Positions 43,212-54,645 of a stretch of 64,000 bases of DNA are shown in pieces (positions within the stretch are counted from its first letter, which is position 1; each line of letters opens with the position of its first letter). Location of the stretch: NCBI GenBank assembly GCA_031769625.1, contig JAUIMM010000200.1:50180001-50244000 (forward strand). Reading direction: 5' to 3'. The translations under genes were made by a program, and so were the position numbers. The notes under the pieces were generated by a model. It ran no database searches. It was not told the DNA's origin and saw nothing but the letters and a program-made list of their open reading frames with translations. The stretch comes from Taudactylus pleione. Taxonomy: Eukaryota; Chordata; Amphibia; Anura; Myobatrachidae.

Positions 43212-43733
43212 GGGCCTGATTCAGAGACGGGCGCTCTGAACGAGCGCTCGCTCTGAATCAGGGCGTTTTTTTTTTCGTTGTTTGGCCCCCTGGCCGCTCG
43301 CATAGCGGGTGACCACCCACAGCTATTGAGAGCGGCCAGGTTGGTCGCGATGGTCAAGACCATCGCGACCATCGGGCTTGCGACGAGACCCTTGTGGTAG
43401 TATCTCATGGCTGCAAGCCCCAGAGAGCTTCCGGCTCCCACTGCTCACTGGTGATGTCAGTGGGGCCACCCCCAAATGGCAGGCGTTCCTTCAGGAACGT
43501 CTCCATTTGGCCAGCCATCCCCCCCTGCCCGCCTACCAAAACGGGGCGAGCTGTCAATCACCATTGACAGCTCGCCCCCTTTGGTGCGAGACCTGGAGCG
43601 ACGGAGCACCCGTCGCTAGCTGGGTCTCGCGCATGCGCACGACGGAGCCGGCTCCGTCGTGCACATGCCCAGTGGGCAAACATCGACCCAGTTGCGAACG
43701 CTCAGCGCTTGCGACCGGGAATGAATCAGGCCC
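43212..43733. mobile_element. Chain-of-hairpins MITE, TCT target duplication
   Basis: Starts GGGCCTGATTCAGAGACGG, ends GAATGAATCAGGCCC, flanked by TCT (43209-43211, 43734-43736). Same hairpin order as 38773, with GGTCGCGATGGTCAAGACCA, CGGGGCGAGCTGTC with GACAGCTCGCCCC, and GCATGCGCACGACGGAGCCG palindromes. A T-run at 43266 replaces part of one arm. Confidence 0.92.
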
Positions 43734-43739
43734 TCTGTC

Positions 43740-44146
43740 CGCAGCCAGGAACCAGTCTACCCTGTGCCTCTGGATCACTGAGCTGTGAGTTCAGCTTCTT
43801 CAGCTCTGATGTCCAGCCCCAGATATTCCACATGTGTACAATGTATTGATGATATTACTGTATAGTGCATTATACTGTAAATGTATACATACCCATTCAT
43901 ATTTTCATTGCCTATTTGACCAGACGCCTTGCATTGTATTTTATAGGTTTGTGGTCTGGGTGCGCATACCAGTTAAAGTAAAGGAACCTGTACATGTAGC
44001 TTACTGTTACACTAGGAACATCCCATCAATTATTTAGACTTTTAGGTTTTTATGTTAATGTACAGCTCCTTCCATCTATGTATTATGTAAATAATACTGA
44101 AAGCAATTTTTTAAGTCATGCAAGGATGTTGTCACACATCAGGGTC
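43740..44146. other. Non-coding spacer between two MITE copies
   Basis: AT-rich, nothing recognised. Confidence 0.4.
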
Positions 44147-44149
44147 TGA

Positions 44150-44698
44150 TGGCCTGATCCAGAGCCGAACGCTCTCACCAGAGCGCTCGCTCTGAATCAG
44201 GGCCCTCCTCCATGAAAATGGAGCGGCCTCTTGGACGCTCGCATAGCTGTGGGTGACCACCCACAGCTATAGCGAGCGTCCATGATGATGGTCGCGATGG
44301 TCAAGACCATCGCGACCATCGGTCTTGCGACGGAGACCCTGCGGTAGGGTCTCGCTGCCGCAAACCCTGGAGTGATTTTGGCTCTATCAGAGCCAAAATC
44401 ACTCCCACTGACATCACTAGTGATGTCAGTGGGGCCGGCTTCAGACGGTAGGCGTTCCCATGGGAACGCCTCCATCTGGCAGCCACGCCCCCGGCACGCC
44501 CACCAAAGGGGGCGTGCTGTCAATCAACATCAACAGCACGCCCCCTTTGGTGCGAGACCTGGAGTGACGGAGAGCCTGTCGCTATCCGTGTCTCGCGCAT
44601 GGCACGAAGGAGCTCCCTCCGTCGTGCGCATGTGCAGTGGGGCAACATCAACCTGCTTGCGAGCGTCCTCCGCTCGCGAACGGGTCTGAATGACCCCC
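44150..44698. mobile_element. Chain-of-hairpins MITE, TGA target duplication
   Basis: Starts TGGCCTGATCCAGAGCCG, ends GGGTCTGAATGACCCCC, flanked by TGA (44147-44149, 44699-44701). Interior hairpins closely match 38773-39321, including GGGGGCGTGCTGTC with GACAGCACGCCCCC-like arms and CACTGACATCACTAGTGATG. Confidence 0.9.
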
Positions 44699-44701
44699 TG
44701 A

Positions 44702-45059
44702 GTTCCTGTTATCAGGTCTGGATGTGTTAATCCTCGGGAGGGGGACTCCAATTTATTTATATGCACAGACTTAAAACATAGGCTGCTTGTGTGTGGTATC
44801 AACATTATGTGCCCCTCTCAGTCAGGCCCTCTATGTTTTCCAATCAGATTATATAATGTACACAATTTTAAACTCATCTCTGTTGACCTTTTAGGGATAA
44901 AACTTCTTTAGCCCTATTATGCCTTGCCCTTATTCCTTCCATAATGTTTCTGTTTTGGAGTTAATGCATAGTAAATCCAAATATATTTAAGCAAGACATC
45001 TTTACTTATTTTTTAAACTTTATTTTATTAATTGAGATATGTAAAGATTTTAATAAAAG
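44702..45059. other. Non-coding stretch
   Basis: AT-rich, no feature recognised. Confidence 0.4.
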
Positions 45060-47395
45060 AATCAATAGTAGCCGAGGTCGGGGCAGACAGCTTTCAGTGC
45101 ATCTCCAGGGACATAGCAGAGGTCGGGGCAGGTGGCAGACAGTGCATCTCCAGGGATGTAGCTGAGGTCGGGGCAGATGGCAGACAGTGAATCTCCAGGA
45201 ATGTGGTCAGGGCTGGCGGCAGACAGTGCATCTCCAGAGATGTAGCAGAGGTCGGGTCAGGCAGCAGACAGTGCATCTCCTGGAACATAGCCGATGTTGA
45301 AGCAGACGGCAGACAGTGCATCTCAAGGGACATAGCCAAGGTAGCAGTGGGTGTTAGGAAGTGAATCTCCTGGGACATAGCCGAGGTCGGGGCAGGCGGC
45401 AGACAGTCTATCTCCAGGCACGTAGCCAAGGTCAGGGCAGGAGGCAGACAGTGCATCTCCAAGGACGTGGTTGGGACAGGCGGCATACAGTGCATCTCCA
45501 GGAACATAGCTGAGGTCGGGGAAGGCAGCAGACAGTGCATCTCCTGGGACGTAACCGAGGTCGAAGCAGGTGGCAAGCAGTGCATCACCAGGTATGTAGC
45601 TGAGGTTGGGGCAGGCCGCGACAGTGTATCTCCTGGAATGTAGCCACGATCAGTGCAGGCGGCAGTAAGTGCATCTCCTGGGATGTAGCCAAGTTAGGGG
45701 GAGGTGGCAGGCAGTGAATTTCCTGGGACATAGCCAAGGTCGGGGCAGGTGGCAGAAGTGCATCACCAGGGATGTAGCTGAGGTTGGGGCCGGCGGCAGA
45801 CATCTCATCTCCTGGGACATAGCCGAGGTTGGGGCAGGCGGCAAACAGTGCATTTCCATGGACATAGCCGAGGTCAAGGCAGGAGGCAGACAGTGCATCT
45901 CCTGGAACGTAGCCATGGTTGAAGCAGATGGCAGACAGTGCATCATCAGGGATGTAGCCAAGGTCGGGGCAGGCAGCAGACAGTGCATCTCCAGGGACAT
46001 AGCTGAGGTCGAGGCAGGTGGCAGACAGTGCATCACCAGGGATGTAGCCAAGGTTGGGGCAGGCAGCAAACAGTGCATCTCCAGAGACAAAGCTGAGGTC
46101 GGGGCAGGCAGCAGGCAATGAATGTCCTGGGACGTAGCCAAAGTTGGGGCAGGCGGCAGACATTGCATCTCCAGGGACGTGGTCGGGGCAGGTGTCAAAA
46201 GTGCATCTCCAGGGATGTAGCCGAGGTCAGGGCAAGCAGCAGACAGTGCATCTTCTGGGACATAGCAGAAGTTGAAGCAGGCGGCAGACAGTGCATTTCC
46301 TGGGACATAGGCCTGTATTCAATTTGAGGCGAAAAGCCGGAATACGCGGAAAAGTATCGCTGATGACGTCATTTCGCCAGGCAGAAAAGTATCGCCGTAT
46401 TCAATTTGAAAGACTTTCCACCTAGGCGGAAAGTCAATGCAATGTAATAGGTGGAAAAGTTTCGCCTATGAATAGCAGGCAGAAAAAAGTGCAGAATTGG
46501 GGTTTTGGGGTGCAACGTTGCGGGAACCCCTGTGCAGCCTTCAGACAGTCCCCCAAAGGTAAACTGTGTCAAATTTTTTTTAAAAACACTAGAGGACAAA
46601 ATCACTTTGAATTTGGGGCGGAAAAAAAAAAGTTGGGGGACAAAGTTAAAAACTAGCGAACTTGACTCTGGGGGGGTCCCCAAGTATGCCCCATGTGTTT
46701 TTTTCATTGCAGGGTCTTGCGGCAGGTGGATTTTTCACAATTTTTTTTACTTAACTTTAGCAACTTTAAAATATGATGGCCCCCATTTGGTGTGATAAGT
46801 TATTTTTGGAAAAAAAACCTCCAGAATACTATTCTGCGCCACTTATACAAAAACGCTGTTTAGCAGCTACTGAGCCCATTTAAAAACACCAAATACCCTC
46901 AGCAAGCCAAATCGGGGAGTACCATAGCTAACCCCCATGTCAGAGCATATTTTGGGGGATGTCAGGCTGATTTCCCCAAATCTGACAGGACTTTCCGCTT
47001 GTTTCAGTTTTGCCGGGTACCGTTTTTGCATACTTTCAAATTGAATACGAGGATACACGAGCACGCGCGCGATACTTTTCCGCCTACAAAACACGCATTG
47101 TAGGAGAAAAGTCTTTGAGGCGGAAAAGCATTGCGGGTCTGCTCAAATTGAATACGGCTCATAGCCAAGGTCGAAGCAGGCGTCAGACAGTGCATCACCA
47201 GGGATGTAACCAAGGTCGGGGCAGACAGTGAATCTCCATGGACAAAGCTGAGGTCGGGGCAGCTGGGACTGTGCATCACCAGGGATGTAGCCAAGGTCGG
47301 GGCAGACAGTGAAACTCCATGGACAAAGCTGAGGTCGGGGCAGCTGGGACTGTGCATCTCCAGGGATGTAGCCATGGAATAAATTGTTTTATGGG
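45060..47395. repeat. 45-bp minisatellite, interrupted once
   Basis: Units of the type GTGCATCTCCAGGGACATAG, CCGAGGTCGGGGCAGGCGGC, AGACA repeat over 45060-46309 and 47161-47380, mostly 45 bp with some 40-44-bp variants. The unit length, a multiple of three, keeps long frames open on both strands (up to 192 codons), giving the 15-residue minus-strand repeat MHCLPPAPTSAMSLE. These are artefacts of periodicity, not genes: they exist on both strands, lack unique ends, and are broken by the inserted element. Confidence 0.95.
46310..47160. mobile_element. 851-bp element with GTATTCAATTTGAG ends, ATA target duplication
   Basis: GGCCTGTATTCAATTTGAG on the left and CTCAAATTGAATACGGCTC on the right, flanked by ATA (46307-46309, 47161-47163). 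Sub-terminal copies of GTATTCAATTTGAAAG and TTCAAATTGAATACGAGG repeat the ends internally, so the termini are doubled. No transposase frame. Inserted in the middle of the 45-bp minisatellite. Confidence 0.88.
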
Positions 47396-47403
47396 GCACT
47401 ACT

Positions 47404-48237
47404 CAGGGACGTGCAGTCGGGATGTAAAGCCTCCCCTGTCATTAATAATTAAAATAATATAACAGAATGTGTCATAAGTATTTTCTTTACAAGTATTTGC
47501 TTTATATTATTCTAATAATTTTTACAGTGGAAATAGAGTCAAATTGTTTGGGAGGCACCAAGAGCGGTGCCTACTGCTGAGAATAGTAAAGGAGATGAAG
47601 CAGGGGGCGGGGTCAAGCTGCGGTCAGTAAAAAACCCATTGAAAAGAGCAGGAGATGCAAAACCTATACAAGTGGCTCATTGACAGGGACCTACTGGCTT
47701 GGCATCAGATCCAGTGTTGAAAGTGACTGTATCCGGCTGTCAATGTCAGTGCTGTACTCTGACTGAGAGAGTGTCAGTCTGTAGGGCCCAGGCAGACAGC
47801 ATGTGAGTGTTTTGTTTAATATAGTCAATATACTCACTATCACTACTTACTACTCACTAAGTGGCTATTTTGTTGTCCAGGTCTTCCATTAACTTAATAG
47901 TGCCGTACCCGCTATTAGGTAAGCTGAAGCCCTGGACAACATATTTAAATATATTTTAGTGTTAGGTCTTAACTGGAATAAATTATTTACATGAGTATAA
48001 CCACCTAGTGTTAAAATCAATAAATCCTGAGTTGTTCAGATACAGGTGAATGTATTTCAAATTTTCTAGTTATTGTGCTGTTGGCTTTGAGTACTCCTGT
48101 GCTGTAAATTCTGTTGAGATACAGAGGAATGTATGTTATTATGCAACCTGCCAATTGAATGGTGGATTTAAGGTGCCTCTTTCGTGTCTGATGCTAGCCA
48201 GTGCCTCACCAGCCACTGACCTCACGCCACGCCACTG
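47404..48237. mobile_element. hAT element, 8-bp target duplication GCACTACT
   Basis: Starts CAGGGACGTGCAGTCGG, ends CACGCCACGCCACTG. A perfect GCACTACT repeat flanks it (47396-47403, 48238-48245). 834 bp, no transposase motif. It split an older repeat whose minisatellite continues at 48238. Confidence 0.9.
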
Positions 48238-48475
48238 GCACTACTACTATGTGGCATAATCTATAAAGGGCATTACTGTGTGGTATAATGTGTAAGGGGC
48301 ATTACTTTGTGGTATAATGTGTAAGGGGCATTACTGTGTTGCATAATGTATAAGGGGCCCTACTACTGCATGGCATAATGCTTATAAGGGGTACTACTGT
48401 GTGGCATAACCTGAATGGGGTCTGTGTGGCATAACCTGAATAGGGTCTGTGTGGCATAACATGAATGGGCTCTGT
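48238..48475. repeat. Minisatellite of GGCATAAT-type units
   Basis: Units like GGGCATTACTGTGTGGTATA and ATGTGTAAG, about 30 bp, then shorter GAATGGGGTCTGTGTGGCAT units. Related in wording to 31150-31925. Confidence 0.85.
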
Positions 48476-48579
48476 GTGGGGGCAAATGTATGTGGTTTTT
48501 TATCTCTGGGTGAAACTTTTTAGATTTTGCTATGTGGCCCACAAACTTCTAGTTACTCTCTTGCATGCAAACACAGAGG

Positions 48580-48991
48580 GTTATTTCTCACACGCTGGTT
48601 TTCACCGGCCGACAAAAAAACAGGCAAAGCTGGACGTTTTTTGCTGGCAATCAGTGCCTTCACATGCAATGGCTTTGATCCGTTCTTAATGTTGTGGTTT
48701 TTTTTTGTTCATGTATTGGACATGTGCAGCAGCAGTACAAACTCAGAAAAGCCGGCCGGTGTGTGTGAAAGGAAACATTGTAACATATACTTGACTGACT
48801 TGCAGTGACGGCACAGACACGGCATTGCAGCCGTCCTTGTCAGTGTATATTCCTGGCTGTTAGACAGCAACCATGCCATGTCCATGCCATCTGAAAGGAC
48901 ACATCTGATTTCAGGCTTAATTAAAATTAATACACCGCAAAAAAACAGAAGGTTTTTTGCCGGCCAGGCAAAACCGGCGTGTGAAATAGTC
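48580..48991. mobile_element. MITE with TTTCTCACACGC / GCGTGTGAAATAG ends
   Basis: GTTATTTCTCACACGCTGG and CCGGCGTGTGAAATAGTC are inverted, continuing through TTTTCACCGGCCGACAAAAA and TTTTTTGCCGGCCAGGCAAA. CAGAGG stands on each side (48574-48579, 48992-48997). Depending on the exact end, the duplication is 4 to 6 bp. Confidence 0.8.
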
Positions 48992-49156
48992 CAGAGGCTC
49001 TGGATTTAATATGTACTTGCATGAGTCATCACGTCTGCTCAAACTGAGGTTAAAAGGATACTTATGTACAGTAGCTTTCTCATAGGTCTTTGTCAGACTG
49101 CCAATTTCCACTGGAGCCAGCCCCAGAACCTGTGTAATTTAAGAGTTTCCCCATTT

Positions 49157-49347
49157 TTAGGGACTGTGTGACAGTGTTTGGTCCTGACGAAGTTCAAACC
49201 TAGGCAAAAACCTAATCCTGGTCAAACTACACCACCATGCCAAATTTGGTGGAGCTAGGTCCAAAACTCCAACCATGTATAAAGGACAAATAGACGGACA
49301 GACAGATATACAGACAGAAAGACACACTTTCTCGCTTATTATATAGA
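49157..49347 (-). mobile_element. Helitron-like 5' end, minus strand
   Basis: On the minus strand a TC start after an A: TCTATATAATAAGCGAGAAA, then GTCTGTCTGTCCGTC, then CCACCAAATTTGGCATGGTG. Helitrons begin TC and insert between A and T. The 5' text resembles the Helitron start at 50661. No 3' end with CTAG located, so this is a fragment. Confidence 0.55.
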
Positions 49348-49417
49348 TGTCGTGCTGAACGGTGATCACTTATCTTGTTAATTCAGAAGTTTCTTGTCCT
49401 CCTCTGATCTTCACCTA

Positions 49418-49746
49418 AAGCTGGCCATACACCAGACCAACTTTCCTCCAACCATCCAACTAGTTGCTTGGTTGGAATGAAAATCCGGTAATGCATGGGA
49501 ACAAATGACAATAAGCCATTTGCTCCCAAACACCAGAACACAGACGAAAACTGTTGTTCAGACAAGTTTTTTTTTTTTTTAATCAACCAGATTTAGCCAA
49601 CTTGCCTGAACAACCTCTTTTGTGTTTTCTGGTGTTTGGGAGAAAATTGCTGATTGTCATTTGCTCCTATGCTTACTGGATTTTCATTCCAACCAACCAA
49701 CTAGTTGGATGGTTGGAGGAAAGTTGGTCTGGTGTATGGCCAGCTT
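49418..49746. mobile_element. Long-hairpin MITE with TA flanks
   Basis: AAGCTGGCCATACACCAGAC on the left and GTCTGGTGTATGGCCAGCTT on the right. Arms run about 90 bp and recur again toward the centre (CAACTAGTTG, TCCAACCATCC, GTGTTTGGGAG). TA precedes and follows (49416-49417, 49747-49748), as in Tc1/mariner. Confidence 0.9.
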
Positions 49747-49749
49747 TAC

Positions 49750-50655
49750 TGACAACTGTTGCCTTAACATGCGGAAACTTACTTGTCTATCTAGTACATT
49801 TACTGAGGGCTGTGAGAGGGTTCTCATTTTACCGACATGCTTTTTATCCCCTTACAGTTATCATATTATTGTGGTTACGATCTTCAATTATGTAAACATT
49901 CCTGACTATGTTCACTACGTCAAATATTGGTTTGATTTCTCTGTGACACAGTTAAGTGGATGCAGCCAGCACCCTTATCACTTGTGCTGTCTTTGTTCTG
50001 CCTTACTTCCAGAGACTGGCCAACGGACTGCTCATACTGTCTCCTGCTGCTGGCGGTGCACCAAGAATGCTACAAATATATTGAAATGTTAACAAATTAA
50101 TATACTGCAGCTGAATACACTGCTTGTCTTTATGTGTATGTAACAAATATGGAGGGAATATACACAGGAATTATGTATGAAGTAACGGACCCCTTACTAT
50201 AAATGTTAAATGTCCTTTAAATAAGGCAGTACTTGTGTGACGGAGTTGCTACAATAAGGATCTGTAAGTTCAGGTTCATTCAAATAAGGAACAATGGACA
50301 TACCTGAATTACTGTACGAGAACCATGTTGTTTTTAGTATATTCAGTGTACACCGAATAAACATCATAGAATGGCTTGTCTGTAAAGCATCAAACAGAGG
50401 AACAAGAGTGAAGATTAAATAGGAATGAGGAGAAAAGACATAACATACGATGTGACATTGCCTAGCAACCATTTACCCTCACTACAATAACCAATAATAT
50501 GTTATGTTACCAACATTTTAGGAACTGAGATATCATTGCTACTTGTTATATCTTTTGTCTTAGTCAATGCATCATAGTCTCAGTTGAAAAGCATTACAGT
50601 TCCATAATGGCTTGCCTTGTAAATCTTTCAAGCGGAACTTTACATCATTGTGTTT
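49750..50655. other. AT-rich non-coding stretch
   Basis: No feature recognised. Confidence 0.4.
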
Positions 50656-51439
50656 AATAATCTACTATATAAAAAAAAATTTTTGTCCTTCTGTCATTCT
50701 GTCCTTCTGTCTTTCTATACAAATCCACAGTTTACAAGCCAAGATCATGAAATTTTACATATGAGCGTATTAAAACACGGCAGAGGCAACTAGAAAAATT
50801 TGAAATCGAAATTAATACGCCCTCTACAGGTCAGGTACGGAATTACAAAAGAATTTAGCCCACAGTTTACAAGCCAAGATCTCTCATGGTTCTACACCTA
50901 AAACACCAAAGAAGAATAAAAGCATTGTCCTGTTTGGTTTATTGTTAGATGCAGATATGGACACCATTGTTCTTGGGCCATCTGCAAGGTCAATAATAAA
51001 AATATTAAAATTTTATTTTTGTTTCATTTCATAATTTGATTTTATAACATGCATTTTGCTACATACTAAGGAATTATGGAATTTTATTCTGTAGCATATA
51101 ATCTAAGTCTTGAACATCATTTACTATGGCTCTCGCATGGAGTTTACAGTACCTTTTAAATGCTGTATGAATTTATTAGGGATTAGCGGGTACGGTTCTC
51201 AGAGAACCGAACCCACCCGAATTTCGGGGATCCGGGGCGATCCGAGCCAAGCTCGGATCTCCCTGCCTGCCCCGGATCCCTCACCCGAGGCAAAACCTTG
51301 CGATGCTGCTGTTGGGTCACGAGGTTATGTATTGAGCGGGCTTAACGCTGATTGGCTGAGAGAGCCGTCTGTAACGGTTCTCAGCCAATCAGCGTTAAGC
51401 CCATTTAATATGCACACAGGAAGCAAAAGAAGATGGTGC

Positions 51440-51935
51440 CTGCCATCCCTCGCTGCCTGACACCGCTGGCACTCCCCACTGCCGACACCTCCACTGGCAG
51501 CATCCCCCACTGCCGACACCACCGCTGCCGACACTGCCAGCACCCCTGCAATGCTGCCCCACATACTCAGGACACCCTTAGCGACCCCCACACTGCCGAC
51601 ACTCCCACATTGAGGACACTACCAGCACCCCTGCACTGCCGACACTGTCAGCACACGTGCACTGAGGACACCGCTGGCACCCCCGCTCTGCGACACTGCC
51701 GACACCCTGCATTGAGAACACCCTTGCACTGCCAACACAGGCCCTGATTCAGACCCACTCGCAAGCGGCTCAGAGCGTACGGCTCTGAATGAGGGCCACA
51801 GTCAGCAAACCTGCATTAAGGACACCGCTGGCACCCCTGCACTGCCGACATCACCGGCACCCTGCATTGAGAACACCCCCGCACTGCCGACACAGTCAGC
51901 AAACCTGCACTGAGGAACCACTATTGATATTAAGC
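51440..51935. repeat. Degenerate minisatellite inside the Helitron
   Basis: Irregular units such as CACTGCCGACACCGCTGGCA and CCCCTGCACTGAGGACACC, 18-36 bp. Broken by the 58-bp MITE at 51740. Confidence 0.8.
51740..51797. mobile_element. 58-bp minimal copy of the GGCCCTGATTCAG MITE, ACA duplication
   Basis: GGCCCTGATTCAGACCCACT to CTCTGAATGAGGGCC, flanked by ACA (51737-51739, 51798-51800). Only the two terminal hairpins of the large family remain, meeting at GCGGCTCAGAGCGTACGGCT. Confidence 0.88.
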
Positions 51936-52147
51936 CAGGCTTATTACGAGTCTGAATATGGTAAAAATTGATATCTGCATCCATGAGGAGAGATCCATCT
52001 GATTTACAGTCAGATCCATAAAGATGGCAACTATACTGGGATGCAAAAACACAGCTCTGCAGCACAAATTTTTATTTATACTTGCTCATGCATCAGCTTA
52101 CACAACGAGATGGTGTCAACAGTGGTGACCAAACTTTTTTGTCTACC

Positions 52148-52293
52148 TCCTTGGTTGCTGGACCGCACTATGGAACGCACAGAGACTACTTCCGGTCCAT
52201 TCCTTTGTCAGCCCCTGTAGGGTAAAACCGATTGGATGAATCTTATACACTGGAAGTAGTTGCTGTGCATTTCATAGTGCGATCTAGCAACCA
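52148..52293. repeat. Imperfect hairpin inside the Helitron
   Basis: CCTTGGTTGCTGGACCGCAC, CTACTTCCGG on the left pairs with GGAAGTAGTTGC, GTGCGATCTAGCAACCAGG on the right. Confidence 0.7.
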
Positions 52294-52559
52294 GGAAGTA
52301 CACAGTCATCCTGGTATCAGAGCAACAGAAGCTCTTGGCCATGTTTACACTGTACATCCGACAAATTTTGAATGCTTCTATCTCCGAAGTTTGCTTTACA
52401 CCGTTACAGGTCCTACTTCCTTCAAAGACCTTAGGACTGTGGATGGGGAAGTTTGTCACATTTTCCGTGAGGCCTGCCTGAGGAGAGGTTTGTAGGAGGA
52501 TGATGTGTAAACAAACATTCTTAAAATCCTGGGCAACGCCGGGTACTCCAGCTAGTATT

Positions 52560-53550
52560 CTCTATATGCAACAACATAATACGACTTCTTTGACTGTATT
52601 CCAGGATAGGGATTGGTTCATGCATATCTATTCCCAAACCCATTAAGAATTGATGGAACCTGTACATTTGCCTTCAAGTATTTAAGTTCATGATGTAAAT
52701 GCTGCCTAAAGACAAGTTTTAAGACCTCTAGAACTACTAAAAGAGGTCATCACCTTTAGTAACCACCTTCCTTTTAAAGCCAAACTCTTAATGTATGTTC
52801 TTAGATGTAATAGCAACACAACACTTCTCAAAATGTAATAACCTATATTGATGAATAAATGTCAAGTTGCTATACAACAGTCAATATTCAATTCCCAGTG
52901 GATAACTGTTAAGAACTCAGAAATCATAAGTAGAATACATACAATGCAAATGTACACCGCACATATCTGAAAGTAGATTTTGTTCAGATATACAAATTAA
53001 TCAAATCTGATAATATACACTAATGTCAAGGACAGGAGACAAATAAAATTACTTTTGAAACATTCCAGGGTCAGGGCTGGCAGCACAACACATTAACAAA
53101 AGAATAGCCAAGGTCAGTAACTTTAAATGATATACAGAATCATATATCTCAGGGGCACAGTCTCTACAGAGAAGCAAGACTACCACTGGCATGGACAAAC
53201 TGCCAGGTAAGCAATTTAAACTTGCCTGCACCAATAGGTGTATCTCTAACAACTGGCGCTACGACTGGAACAGAAATTACGTCAGTGTGCAAAGCCCTGG
53301 CACCTGCCACCATTTGCCGGCTGCTACAGTGATGATACCCCCTGTCGTTTTTAACAGATTCATATAAATTTTTATTTTCTTTGTATCTACTACTCTAGAA
53401 AAAATTAATATTTCTATAATCTTATTTTTCTGTTTAAGCAGGGAATGTCCATCCTTTTCTCTCTGTTTTTAGTCTAAAATAATAAGTAATATTTCTCAAA
53501 TCTATTAACCCTTCTCTGCTCATATACAGCCTTATTTAGAGTTTGAGGTA
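52560..53550. other. AT-rich non-coding stretch
   Basis: Nothing recognised. Confidence 0.4.
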
Positions 53551-53553
53551 TAG

Positions 53554-54637
53554 CAGGGGCGTATTAAGAGAGGCGGGGGCCCGTGTTCACTTCCCGTCCG
53601 GGGCCCCCTCCTCTCTTTCCACCATCCGCCGCGCACTTACAGCCTCAGAAGACTCCAGGTACTAGCTTGTGCCCGGAGTCTACTTCGCATGCGCAAGTCA
53701 CCAGGAAAATTGAGCGGCAGCCATTTTCCATGCGTTTTGTGGTAGCGTCTCTCCAGCCGACGTGGGACTCAACAATTCATATTACTTTTGTATACTGTAG
53801 AATATGTGACGCCACTTCTCGGCAGCAAATGCCTATGGAGGCTTGGCCACCACATATTGAAATTTAACCCTACCCACCAGTGATGTGGATTGAAGGTGTG
53901 ATGACGGTATGTTCATGCAAATGTGGCCCATGAAGACCAGGATGTAAGCATTTGTAAGGCTGTTATGAGACACATCTTTTACAAATAGCATAGGCCAGGT
54001 ACAAGGACACACTGCTGATGACTAAACCAGGCGCAGAGGGATCTTTCAGAGTCTTCTGAGATTTCTGCAAAAAGAACCTCACATCTGTAGGCAATGCCAT
54101 CTGAAGATGTTGTTGCTTATCAAGCTCAAGCTCCAGAAACATTCCAGAGCCTGATACATATAGGGATTGCAGCAAACCTCAGAAAACTGCACTTTTCGTT
54201 GGTTGATCGCATTTTAGGGCTTAGTGCATCCCTCCCTTTATCAACAAAGAGGCCTCTTATTTGCAAATGCCCTGAATGTGGACTCACATGCTGATGTTTC
54301 AATAAAAACAGATGAATAGAGTTTGGAAAAGGATTTATACATAATTTATTGATTTAACAGCTGCAGAAGATGCCTGATGGGAAGTGATCTTGTGTATTTT
54401 AGATGATAACGAAGTCACTAAACTTTATTTACACAAAGCATTTTTCACAATAATTGCCTGACATTTAAGTAAATGCTAATACATCTCTTGGATTATAGTA
54501 ACCATTGTCTGTAAGGATTATCTCTACCAGGTGGTACTAACATTGGCTATGATTGTGGGACTGACTGCTTTCAACATATAATTAATTTCACCCTTTGATT
54601 CTATTATTTATGAGCTTACAATCATGAATTGGTTATT
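53554..54637. other. hAT-like left end, then AT-rich DNA
   Basis: CAGGGGCGTATTAAGAGAGG at about 53556 is a hAT-repeat start. A GC-rich segment follows to 53720. No right end. The remainder shows nothing recognisable. Confidence 0.4.
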
Positions 54638-54645
54638 ACTTGTAT

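Larger units (their letters stand above)
50661..52555 (+). mobile_element. Non-autonomous Helitron
   Basis: The 5' end TCTACTATATAAAAAAAAAT follows an A at 50660. The 3' end GGGCAACGCCGGGTACTCCA, GCTAG is followed by a T at 52556. This matches Helitron rules: 5' TC, 3' CTAG-type end, a hairpin-capable GC-rich segment just inside the 3' end, insertion between A and T, no target duplication, no inverted ends. No Rep/helicase frame exists in the 1895 bp. It holds other repeats: a GC-rich hairpin at 51184-51420, a minisatellite, a 58-bp MITE and a hairpin at 52148. Confidence 0.82.

Noticed and set aside
45094..46163. Long frames on both strands with a 15-residue repeat
   Set aside because: Periodicity artefact of the 45-bp minisatellite; open frames occur on both strands and overlap.
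45060..47395. CRISPR array
   Set aside because: Repeats are contiguous 45-bp units without unique spacers, in a vertebrate-type sequence context.
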